Positions 15,656 through 22,215 of a DNA stretch of 22,231 bases are shown one piece after another. The notes under the pieces were generated by a model, which worked only from the letters and a program-made list of their open reading frames with translations, ran no database searches and had not been told where the DNA came from. Made by a program: the position numbers and the translations under genes. The stretch is from contig CAJMRD010000034.1 in assembly GCA_905215725.1 (NCBI GenBank), positions 1 to 22,231 of the forward strand, in the 5' to 3' direction. The stretch's first letter is position 1, and every line of letters begins with the position of its first letter. The stretch is from an uncultured bacterium. Lineage in GTDB: Bacteria > Actinomycetota > Coriobacteriia > Coriobacteriales > Coriobacteriaceae.

Positions 15656-16015
15656 TATGTGCCTCCTAAGTCATCGGAAGTTCTTCATTCCTAATAGCCC
15701 TATATTCGCACAATCACGCGCGTATTTGCTCGTATTTACGTGTTTATTTGCTTATCGGTCATTATTTAGCCATAGTTGGCAGATGTTTGCGCGGTTATGC
15801 GCATTATCGCGCAAGCCTATGCGCGTAAATGCGCATGCAACGATCCTTGTGAAACATAAAGGGGCGGAACACCAAAGCCCTAAAAGACAGAGCCAGCTGT
15901 ATTACTTCACCCCTCTGGGGGCACCAGACATCAAAGGACCGTCCCAAACTGCCGGCACATAGAGACTGTCCCCCAACAACTGGTCATTTAAGTCTGTCCC
16001 CAATGAGTAGGGATA
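15656..16015. promoter_or_regulatory. Intergenic region upstream of the oxidoreductase-DeoR operon
   Basis: No gene is seen. The left part (15719-15837) carries phased repeats. TATTT words lie at 15723, 15733 and 15745, and GCGC words, mostly in ATGCGCAT-like contexts, lie at 15789, 15799, 15809, 15821 and 15831. Stems are 15787-15793 with 15808-15814 and 15819-15824 with 15831-15836. I read these as operators for the DeoR-type protein (inference). The right part (about 15900-16010) contains diverged GACTGTCCCC/GTCTGTCCCC words like those in the repeats near 13490. Confidence 0.55.
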
Positions 16016-16050
16016 GAAAAAGGCCCGGGTGCCGTAGCATCCGGGCCTTT
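16016..16050 (-). terminator. Terminator of the ribosomal protein operon
   Basis: On the minus strand, a 10-bp GC-rich stem (16041-16050 with 16019-16028) extended by 3 inner pairs with a TACG loop is followed by a T-run. It begins about 28 nt after the rplX stop and ends the operon there. Confidence 0.93.
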
Positions 16051-16077
16051 GCTAGCAACTTAACTGTTGCGGGCAGT

Positions 16078-16383
16078 TTAGAACTTGTGGCCACACTTCT
16101 TGCAGACGCGCAGCTTGTTCTTGCCGTCCTTCTCGTGACCGACGCGGGTAACCTTACCGCACTCGGGGCAAACGAGATTGACGTTGGAGGCGTCGATAGG
16201 AGCCTCCTGCGAAACGATGCCGCCCTGCTGGTTGGCAGCGTTGGGCTTGACGGCCTTCTTGACGACCGAAACGCCCTCGACAACGACCTTGTTCTCGGCG
16301 GGGAGAGCACGCAGGACAACGCCCTGCTTGCCGCGATCCTTACCAGAGAGAACCTGGACCTTATCGCCCTTCTTGATATACAT
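16078..16383 (-). CDS. rplX: 50S ribosomal protein L24
   Basis: This 101-residue L24 is an assembly-initiating 23S rRNA-binding protein. The KOW motif is at the start (KKGDKVQVLSGKDRGKQGVV). The C-terminus has a CxxC...CxxC pair (Cys72, 75, 94, 97), the zinc-ribbon form seen in many bacteria. ATG 16383 has a GGGGAG site and lies 13 bp after rplN. It is the last gene before a strong terminator, although in most bacteria rplE, rpsN and the rest of the spc genes would follow. Confidence 0.97.
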   Translation of the reverse strand: MYIKKGDKVQVLSGKDRGKQGVVLRALPAENKVVVEGVSVVKKAVKPNAANQQGGIVSQEAPIDASNVNLVCPECGKVTRVGHEKDGKNKLRVCKKCGHKF

Positions 16384-16396
16384 ATATCTCCCCTAA

Positions 16397-16765
16397 CTAC
16401 AGGGTCTCGGGAGCGAGCGAGACGATCTTCATGTACTTCTTGTCACGAAGCTCGCGAGCGACGGGCCCGAAGATACGGGTGCCGACGGGCGAACCATCGT
16501 TGTTGATGACAACGCAGGCGTTCTCATCAAAGCGAATGTAGGAGCCATCCTTGCGGCGGATCTCCTTAACGGTGCGAACGACGACGCAACGGACAACGTC
16601 CTTCTTCTTGACGTTGGCGCCAGGGGTAGCCTCCTGGACAGCACCGATGAACACATCGCCGATGCCTGCATAACGACGCTTGGAACCGCCAAGCACCTTG
16701 ATGCAGCGAATCTTGCGAGCGCCGGAGTTGTCGGCGACGTTCAGCATGGTTTGCATCTGAATCAT
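16397..16765 (-). CDS. rplN: 50S ribosomal protein L14
   Basis: This 122-residue L14 has the universal start MIQMQTMLNVADNSGARK and family-standard length. It binds 23S rRNA at the subunit interface. ATG 16765 follows GGAGGA about 9 nt away. A 118-bp structured gap separates it from rpsQ. This is where the S10 and spc operons divide in E. coli, so rplN may have its own control signal here. Confidence 0.98.
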   Translation of the reverse strand: MIQMQTMLNVADNSGARKIRCIKVLGGSKRRYAGIGDVFIGAVQEATPGANVKKKDVVRCVVVRTVKEIRRKDGSYIRFDENACVVINNDGSPVGTRIFGPVARELRDKKYMKIVSLAPETL

Positions 16766-16883
16766 GGTAGATGTTCCTCCGAACTAAGAACCGAAGAGAG
16801 GTGCGCAGCCTTTATACGGCCCGTGGTATGCAAGCCAGGCATACGCACATCTTCGGAAACGTACAAGTCGTAAGAGCGACTGC
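16766..16883 (-). promoter_or_regulatory. Structured rpsQ-rplN intercistronic region
   Basis: Three nested stems can form: CCGAAGA/TCTTCGG (16791-16797 with 16850-16856), GTGCG/CGCAC (16801-16805 with 16844-16848), and GTATGC/GCATAC (16826-16831 with 16839-16844, sharing one base with the previous stem). A TATAAA word lies between the inner stem and rplN on the minus strand, but no clear -35 precedes it. It could be a leader, promoter or r-protein binding site; no T-run argues against a terminator. Confidence 0.55.
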
Positions 16884-17144
16884 TTATTTAGCGCGCTCGA
16901 CGACCTCGATGAGGCGCCAACGCTTCATCTTGGACATAGGACGGGTCTCCATAACGCGGACGGTATCGCCCACGCCAGCCGTGCACTCCTCGTCGTGAGC
17001 GTGCAGCTTCTTGGAGCTGGTCATCATCTTGCCGTACTTGGGGTGACGCTTGCGCTCGGTGATGGTGACAACAATGGTCTTGGCACCGGAGACGGAGGTA
17101 ACGACACCCGTACGGACCTTACGCGAGTTACGCGAATCAGTCAT
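16884..17144 (-). CDS. rpsQ: 30S ribosomal protein S17
   Basis: This 86-residue S17 is a primary 16S rRNA-binding protein. The OB-fold signatures VRTGVVTSVSGAKTIVVTI and the C-terminal VGDTVRVMETRPMSKMKRW are clear. Its ATG at 17144 has an AAGGAGAG site and lies 16 bp after rpmC. Family-standard length, nothing unusual in the protein. Confidence 0.98.
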   Translation of the reverse strand: MTDSRNSRKVRTGVVTSVSGAKTIVVTITERKRHPKYGKMMTSSKKLHAHDEECTAGVGDTVRVMETRPMSKMKRWRLIEVVERAK

Positions 17145-17160
17145 GTTCTCTCCTTAGGTC

Positions 17161-17376
17161 CTACTCGGCGACAGCGGACTTCTCCGCTGCGATCTCACGG
17201 GCGCGCTGCTCCGTGAGGACGCGAGCGATGTCCTTCTTCACGGTGTTGACGCGAGCGGTGTTGTCCAGCTGGCTGGTGGCCATCTGGAAACGAAGGTTAA
17301 AGAGCTCGGCGCGCATTTCCTTCAGCTTCTCAACGAGCTGAGCGTCCGAGAGCTCACGAATCTCTGCGGGCTTCAT
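17161..17376 (-). CDS. rpmC: 50S ribosomal protein L29
   Basis: This 71-residue L29 is a helical hairpin near the exit tunnel. It has the typical LSDAQLVEKLKEMRAELFNL and a central NTARVNTVKKDIARV. The ATG overlaps the rplP stop by one base (TAATG), so translation is coupled. It is a few residues longer than the usual 60-66, with an Ala/Glu-rich tail. Confidence 0.98.
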   Translation of the reverse strand: MKPAEIRELSDAQLVEKLKEMRAELFNLRFQMATSQLDNTARVNTVKKDIARVLTEQRAREIAAEKSAVAE

Positions 17377-17879
17377 TAGTTCTCCTCCTTGGCGGCGGCG
17401 GCGTCCTCAGCAGCCCACTTGGCCTCGAGAGCGGCCTCCTCAGCCATCTCCTTCTCGATGCGCTGCTCGGCGTTCTTGGCAGCAACAATCTTGGTCTTGA
17501 TGGGAAGCTTGTGCTGTGCAAGACGCAGAGCCTCGCGAGCGACCTCCTCGGGCACGCCCTTGACCTCGAACATGATGCGGCCGGGCTTGACGACGGCCAC
17601 CCACTCCTCGGGGTTACCCTTACCAGAACCCATGCGAGTCTCGGCAGGCTTCTTGGTGATGGGCTTATCGGGGAAGATCGTGATGTAGACACGACCGCCA
17701 CGCTTCATGTAGCGGGTCATGGCAATACGAGCGGCCTCGATCTGACGGTTGGTGATCCAATGGGCCTCGAGAGCCTGGATACCAAACTCGCCGAAATGCA
17801 GCTCGGTATTACCCTTGGCCTGGCCCTTCATGGAGCCACGCTGCACCTTGCGGTGAAGAATACGCTTAGGGGCAAGCAC
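17376..17879 (-). CDS. rplP: 50S ribosomal protein L16 with C-terminal extension
   Basis: L16 helps shape the A-site tRNA binding region of the 50S subunit. The core is clear (MLAPKRILHRKVQRG, FPDKPITKKPAETRMGSGKG, LAQHKLPIKTKIV). At 167 residues it exceeds the usual 136-140 by about 30; the extra tail is rich in Ala, Glu and Lys and probably helical. The start is GTG 17879, overlapping the rpsC stop by one base (TAGTG), with GAGGAGG inside the end of rpsC. It overlaps rpmC in the same way at its other end. Confidence 0.97.
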   Translation of the reverse strand: MLAPKRILHRKVQRGSMKGQAKGNTELHFGEFGIQALEAHWITNRQIEAARIAMTRYMKRGGRVYITIFPDKPITKKPAETRMGSGKGNPEEWVAVVKPGRIMFEVKGVPEEVAREALRLAQHKLPIKTKIVAAKNAEQRIEKEMAEEAALEAKWAAEDAAAAKEEN

Positions 17880-18589
17880 TACAGACCCCTCCTCTCGGAG
17901 TTACGACGACGAGGACGGGAAGAGCCCTCGAGTGCAGGGTTGGGAACAGGCTGGCCCGGGAGCTTCTCGCCCAGGTAGATCCAGACCTTCACGCCGCAGG
18001 CACCCATGGTGGTGCTGGCGACAGCCGTGCCGTAGTCGATCTTGGCACGGAGAGTGTGCAGAGGCACGCGACCCTCGCGGTACCACTCACGACGGCCCAT
18101 CTCGGCACCGCCGAGACGACCGGAGCACTGGATACGGATGCCCTTAGCGCCGGCCTTGCGGGCGGACTGGACAGCCTTGCGCATAGCGCGACGGAAGGCA
18201 ACGCGGCCCTCGAGCTGCTCAGCGATGGACTGAGCAACAAGGTTGGCGTCGAGCTCGGGGCGCTTGATCTCGACAACGTCGACGGAGAGCTGGCCCTTGG
18301 AGACGCCAGCGACCTTCTCGAGCTCGGTGCGAAGGGTATCGATCTCGGCACCCTTCTTACCGATGACAACGCCGGGGCGAGCGGTGAGGATGATGACCTT
18401 CACCTTGTCGCCAGCGCGCTCGATCTCGACGCGGGAGACAGCTGCGCGGGAAAGACGCTTCTCGAGGTACTTGCGGATCTCGAGATCGTTACCGAGGGTC
18501 TTAGCGTAATCCTTCTCTGCGAACCAGCGGGAGCGCCAGTTCTCGGTGATGCCAAGACGGAAGCCGGTGGGGTAGACTTTCTGACCCAT
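17879..18589 (-). CDS. rpsC: 30S ribosomal protein S3
   Basis: This 236-residue S3 lies at the mRNA entry site. The start MGQKVYPTGFRLGITENWRS is typical. A KH domain follows at about 40-105 (VIGKKGAEIDTLR) and the C-terminal S3 domain carries GIRIQCSGRLGGAEMGRREW. The tail is short, basic and Ser-rich. It starts 6 bp after rplV. Confidence 0.98.
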   Translation of the reverse strand: MGQKVYPTGFRLGITENWRSRWFAEKDYAKTLGNDLEIRKYLEKRLSRAAVSRVEIERAGDKVKVIILTARPGVVIGKKGAEIDTLRTELEKVAGVSKGQLSVDVVEIKRPELDANLVAQSIAEQLEGRVAFRRAMRKAVQSARKAGAKGIRIQCSGRLGGAEMGRREWYREGRVPLHTLRAKIDYGTAVASTTMGACGVKVWIYLGEKLPGQPVPNPALEGSSRPRRRNSERRGL

Positions 18590-18595
18590 ACAGCT

Positions 18596-18967
18596 TTACG
18601 CCTCCTTTCGAGGAGCAACGACGACGGTGATATGGGAAGTACGCTTCAGAATGCGAGAAGCGGAACCCTTGGCGCGGGGACGGATGCGCTTAAGCGTCGG
18701 ACCCTCGTCAACATAGGCAGCGGCGACAACCAGGTTGTCGGCACGCAGACCGTTGTTGTTCTCGGCGTTCGCAACGGCGGAACGGAGAACCTTCTCGACA
18801 TCCACGGCGACAGCACGGTCGCAGAAGTGGAGGATGTCGAAGGCCTGAGCGACAGGCTTGCGGCGGATCAGATCGACCACCAGGCGGGCCTTGCTGGGGG
18901 AAACACGCACGTACTTAGCGACGGCGCGAACCTCGGTGGCCTCAGTTTCAATAGACTTAGTTGCCAT
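18596..18967 (-). CDS. rplV: 50S ribosomal protein L22
   Basis: This 123-residue L22 lines the nascent peptide tunnel. It shows VRVSPSKARLVVDLIRRKPV and, at the tunnel loop, PTLKRIRPRAKGSASRILKR followed by TSHITVVV. An N-terminal extension of about 10 residues precedes the core. The ATG lies 14 bp after rpsS. Confidence 0.98.
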   Translation of the reverse strand: MATKSIETEATEVRAVAKYVRVSPSKARLVVDLIRRKPVAQAFDILHFCDRAVAVDVEKVLRSAVANAENNNGLRADNLVVAAAYVDEGPTLKRIRPRAKGSASRILKRTSHITVVVAPRKEA

Positions 18968-18981
18968 TTACGGTTAACCCC

Positions 18982-19242
18982 CTATTTGGCCTTGTGGCCA
19001 CGGAACGTACGAGTCGGCGCGAACTCGCCGAGCTTGTGACCAACCATGGACTCGGTAACATACACGGGCACATGCTTGCGGCCGTCGTGGACGGCGATGG
19101 TGTGACCAACCATCTCGGGGAAGATGGTGGACGCGCGGGACCAGGTCTTCACGACGTCCTTCTTGCCAGCCTCGTTCATCGCGGTGATACGCGAGAGAAG
19201 GCGAGTCTCCACGAACGGGCCCTTTTTGAGACTTCTGCTCAT
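18982..19242 (-). CDS. rpsS: 30S ribosomal protein S19
   Basis: This 86-residue S19 binds the 30S head. MSRSLKKGPFVETRLLSRI and HDGRKHVPVYVTESMVGHKLGEF are family hallmarks. ATG 19242 has an AGGAGAAAG site and lies 32 bp after rplB. Confidence 0.98.
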   Translation of the reverse strand: MSRSLKKGPFVETRLLSRITAMNEAGKKDVVKTWSRASTIFPEMVGHTIAVHDGRKHVPVYVTESMVGHKLGEFAPTRTFRGHKAK

Positions 19243-19274
19243 AAGTGCTTTCTCCTAAAACTCGGTATCCGAAA

Positions 19275-20105
19275 TTACTTCTTACGGCGACGAATGATGT
19301 GCTGGTTCGAGACCTTCTTCTTCTTGCGCGTACGAAGGCCCTTCGTCGGCTTACCCCAGGGGGTAACAGAGGGACGACCAGAGGTGTGGTTCTTGCCCTC
19401 GCCACCGCCGTGCGGGTGGTCGACAGGGTTCATGACGGTACCGCGGACGGTCGGGCGCACGTTCATGTGACGCTTACGGCCGGCCTTGCCGATGACGATG
19501 TTGGAGTGATCGGCGTTGCCGACCTCACCGACGGTGGCGCGGCAGGTAACGAGGATGCGGCGCATCTCGGAGGAAGGCATACGGACGATGGCGTACTTGC
19601 CCTCCTTACCCATCAGCTGGCAGGAGTTACCGGCGGAACGGGCGATAGCGGCGCCCTTGCCCGGCTGGAACTCGACGGCGTGGATGAGCGTACCGACGGG
19701 GATGTCGGCGAGGGGCAGAGCGTTGCCCGGCTTGATGTCGGCGTCAGAACCGGACATGATGGTCTGACCGACCTCGAGGCCCTTGGGGGCCAGGATGTAG
19801 CGCTTCTCACCGTCAGCGTAGTGCAGCAGAGCGATGCGAGCGGAACGGTTCGGATCGTACTCGATCGTGGCAACCTTGGCGGGCACGCCGTCCTTGTTGC
19901 GCTTGAAGTCGATCACGCGGTAACGACGCTTCACGCCGCCGCCCTGGTGGCGGGTGGTGATGCGGCCGTTGTTGTTACGACCGGCCTTCTTGGGCAGGGG
20001 CTCGAGAAGAGACTTCTCGGGCTTGGTGCAGGTGATCTCGGAGAAGTCGGAGATCGTCTGCCAACGCCTACCAGCGGAGGTCGGCTTAAGGTGCTTTACA
20101 GCCAT
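19275..20105 (-). CDS. rplB: 50S ribosomal protein L2
   Basis: This 276-residue L2 is needed for subunit association and peptidyl transferase assembly. It has the conserved RNNNGRITTRHQGGGVKRRY near residue 45 and VDHPHGGGEGKN, which contains the functionally important His, near 230. ATG 20105 is chosen over the longer frame to 20180 because AAAGGGA lies 7 nt upstream and MAVKHLKPTSAGRR is the family start. Unusually, 179 bp separate it from rplW, containing a hairpin, a repeated 26-bp element and a leader stem. Confidence 0.98.
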   Translation of the reverse strand: MAVKHLKPTSAGRRWQTISDFSEITCTKPEKSLLEPLPKKAGRNNNGRITTRHQGGGVKRRYRVIDFKRNKDGVPAKVATIEYDPNRSARIALLHYADGEKRYILAPKGLEVGQTIMSGSDADIKPGNALPLADIPVGTLIHAVEFQPGKGAAIARSAGNSCQLMGKEGKYAIVRMPSSEMRRILVTCRATVGEVGNADHSNIVIGKAGRKRHMNVRPTVRGTVMNPVDHPHGGGEGKNHTSGRPSVTPWGKPTKGLRTRKKKKVSNQHIIRRRKK

Positions 20106-20284
20106 TACAATCCCTTTCAATAGGAATCCGTTAGCCATCGCAGACAGGGATTCGAGGTTCTGCCTCGGGTGCGATGACACCGGACGTATACACGGTTCCG
20201 GGCGTGTCCATTTTATACGCCCAAAACCTTGAGCTCCCGCCTCCCCTATTTGGGAGGCATGAGCTCACTCAACAGCAGCGAGTC
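20106..20284 (-). promoter_or_regulatory. rplW-rplB non-coding gap with attenuator-like hairpin, 26-bp element and leader stem
   Basis: In minus-strand order: a strong hairpin (20261-20266 with 20231-20236, then 20252-20258 with 20239-20245) followed by TTTT four nt later; a TATAAA word; the 26-bp element (20186-20211) shared with the rplC upstream region; then a two-part stem (20170-20176 with 20136-20142, and 20063-type inner pairs at 20163-20167 with 20153-20157) before the rplB ribosome binding site. This suggests partial termination plus re-initiation or a leader inside the operon (inference). Confidence 0.6.
20186..20211 (-). repeat. 26-bp element upstream of rplB (copy of 22051-22076)
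   Basis: The second copy of the shared element lies about 80 bp before the rplB start codon, inside the ribosomal operon. Differences from the other copy are at positions 11, 13 and 21 of the plus-strand reading. Confidence 0.9.
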
Positions 20285-20572
20285 TTAGGCCTGGTTGCCA
20301 AAGACCTCGATGGTGTCGCCCTCGGCCAGCGTGACGATGGCCTTCTTCCAAGAACGGGTCTTGCCGGCGACATAGCGCACGCGCTTGGTCTTGGGCTTGA
20401 CCGTCAGGGTGTTCACGCGAACGACCTTGACGCCGAAGATCTCCTCGACAGCGTCCTTGATCTGATACTTGTTAGCATCCTTGGCGACCTCGAACGTGTA
20501 CTTGTTCAGCTCCATGCCGGAGAAGGAACGCTCGGACACGATCGGACGGATGATGATCTCGTGGGCGGTCAT
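20285..20572 (-). CDS. rplW: 50S ribosomal protein L23
   Basis: This 95-residue L23 sits at the tunnel exit, where trigger factor and SRP dock. It shows IIIRPIVSERS, YTFEVAKDANKYQIKDAVEE and VNTLTVKPKTKR. The ATG directly abuts the rplD stop (TAAATG), so translation is coupled. Its stop is followed by an attenuator-like hairpin. Confidence 0.98.
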   Translation of the reverse strand: MTAHEIIIRPIVSERSFSGMELNKYTFEVAKDANKYQIKDAVEEIFGVKVVRVNTLTVKPKTKRVRYVAGKTRSWKKAIVTLAEGDTIEVFGNQA

Positions 20573-21199
20573 TTATGCAAGCACCTCCCCGAAGTGAGCG
20601 GCGATGTCGGCGGGCATCAGCACAGCGTTGTTGTTGACGAGATCGTAGGTGTTGGCCTCGTCAGCGGTGATGATGAACGTCTTGGGAATGTTGCGGAACG
20701 ACAGGTAGGCGTTGACGTCCTCATCGCGAACGATGATGGTCAGACGCTTGCCCTCAAGGCCGAGAGCCTTGAGCATGGCGACGGCAGCCTTGGTGGAAGG
20801 CTTCTCGAAGCCGTAGTCGTCGACGAGCACGAGCTCGCCATCGGCCAGCTTGGCGGACAGCGCGGAGCGCATAGCCAGCTTGACCTCCTTGTTGTTCATA
20901 CGCTTAGCGTAGGAACGGGGCTTGGGGGCGAAGACAACGCCACCGTGACGCCACTGGGCAGCACGGATGGAACCCTGGCGGGCACGGCCGGTGCCCTTCT
21001 GACGCCAAGGCTTCTTGCCGCCACCGGAAACCTCAGAGCGGCCCTTAGCGGACTGGGTGCCCTGACGCCAAGAGGCCATCTGGCACTTGACGATGTGGTG
21101 CATAACGTGGATGTTCGGCTCGATGCCGTACACCTCAGCGGCGAGCTCGGCCTCGGCGACCTTCTTGCCCTCGCTGTTCTTTACTTCAAACTTTGCCAT
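20573..21199 (-). CDS. rplD: 50S ribosomal protein L4
   Basis: This 208-residue L4 has the tunnel-reaching loop GGGKKPWRQKGTGRARQGSI and the preceding WRQGTQSAKGRSE. In E. coli and some other bacteria L4 represses its own operon by binding the S10 leader. Here the operon instead starts with rplC, so any such site would be in the leader at 21867-22050. ATG 21199 lies 46 bp after rplC and has a plausible AAGGAG site. Confidence 0.98.
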   Translation of the reverse strand: MAKFEVKNSEGKKVAEAELAAEVYGIEPNIHVMHHIVKCQMASWRQGTQSAKGRSEVSGGGKKPWRQKGTGRARQGSIRAAQWRHGGVVFAPKPRSYAKRMNNKEVKLAMRSALSAKLADGELVLVDDYGFEKPSTKAAVAMLKALGLEGKRLTIIVRDEDVNAYLSFRNIPKTFIITADEANTYDLVNNNAVLMPADIAAHFGEVLA

Positions 21200-21245
21200 T
21201 TAAGTGTTCTCCTTGGTATGACGCTGGGCTAAATGGGCTGGGCCC

Positions 21246-21866
21246 TTAGGCCATACGGATGGCGACGAGACCATTCTTGGCACCCGGGACAGCGCCCTTG
21301 ACCAAGATGAGGTTCTGCTCGGCATCGATGCGGACAACGGAAAGGTTCTTGACGGTAACGCGCTCGTTACCCATGTGACCGGCCATCTTGACGCCCTTGA
21401 GGACGCGCGCAGGATAGGCGCACTGACCGATAGAACCGGGGTGACGCTGGAAGTGAGAACCATGCGTCATAGGACCGCGGCGCTGACCCCAGCGCTTGAT
21501 GCGACCCTGGAAGCCCTTACCCTTGGAGGTACCGATGACGTCGACCTTCTCGACATCAGCGAAATCAGCGACGGTGACGACCTCGCCGACCTTGTGCTCC
21601 TCGCCGTTCTCGACGCGGACCTCACGAAGGAAGCGGACAGGCTCGACGCCAGCCTTGGCGAAGTGACCAGCCATGGGCTTGTTCACGTTCTTGGCCTTGA
21701 TGTCGCCGAAACCGATCTGGACGGCGTCATAGCCGTCGGTTGCCTGAGTTTTAACCTGCGAGACAGCGCAGGGGCCAGCCTGGATGACCGTGACGGGAAC
21801 GACGTTGTCGTCCTCGTCCCAAACCTGGGTCATGCCAATCTTGCGGCCGAGAATCATGCTGATCAA
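21246..21866 (-). CDS. rplC: 50S ribosomal protein L3
   Basis: This 206-residue L3 is an early assembly protein near the peptidyl transferase centre. It shows ILGRKIGMTQVWDEDDNVVP, the central GTSKGKGFQGRIKRWGQRRG, and HGSHFQRHPGSIG. I chose TTG 21866 over ATG 21857 because it gives the same N-terminal length as B. subtilis L3 and places a weak GGGA site 7 nt upstream; neither start has a strong ribosome binding site. It is the first gene of the operon here; rpsJ, its usual upstream neighbour, is not in the 365 bp to the window edge. Confidence 0.96.
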   Translation of the reverse strand: MISMILGRKIGMTQVWDEDDNVVPVTVIQAGPCAVSQVKTQATDGYDAVQIGFGDIKAKNVNKPMAGHFAKAGVEPVRFLREVRVENGEEHKVGEVVTVADFADVEKVDVIGTSKGKGFQGRIKRWGQRRGPMTHGSHFQRHPGSIGQCAYPARVLKGVKMAGHMGNERVTVKNLSVVRIDAEQNLILVKGAVPGAKNGLVAIRMA

Positions 21867-22050
21867 GATATGATCCCAACTCTCGCGTGGTCTTGGGACA
21901 ATGCGTACACCACCGAGCGTACGCCCCTAGAGGACCACTACTTACACGACGTGCTCCCCAGCCTTGTATTGCGTCCGGACTACCTGACAACCCTATTAAG
22001 CAGGCATTTTGTCCAGCCAGAATACTCCCCTGGTTACACACAGCTGTTTA

Positions 22051-22076
22051 GTATACACGGCTGCGGGCGTATCCAT
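22051..22076 (-). repeat. 26-bp element upstream of rplC (copy of 20186-20211)
   Basis: It is identical to 20186-20211 at 23 of 26 positions, in the same orientation relative to the downstream gene. The plus-strand reading starts GTATACACGG and ends TCCAT. On the minus strand both copies can fold as a 5-bp stem with an 8-nt loop, and one change (C-G to U-G) keeps the pair. Confidence 0.9.
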
Positions 22077-22192
22077 CGAGATTCATATTTCACTCACATT
22101 GTTTACGCAGGTAAAGTGCGTGGAGTCGCCTGGGCTTGGCAGAGGGGCGGCGAAATATATTAAGTTTGCTGCTCTACAGTCCTGCGCAAGAC

Positions 22193-22215
22193 GGAAAGCA
22201 CATTAAGTGCTTTCC
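22193..22215. repeat. Perfect hairpin at right edge
   Basis: A 9-bp perfect stem (22193-22201 with 22207-22215) with a 5-nt loop is followed by TTT on the plus strand. It may be a weak terminator of a gene beyond the window or a leader element. The context needed to decide is outside the window. Confidence 0.6.

Noticed and set aside
22009..22206. Small plus-strand open frame of 65 codons at the right edge
   Set aside because: No ribosome binding site, no recognisable motif, and it crosses the 26-bp element that is shared with another non-coding gap.
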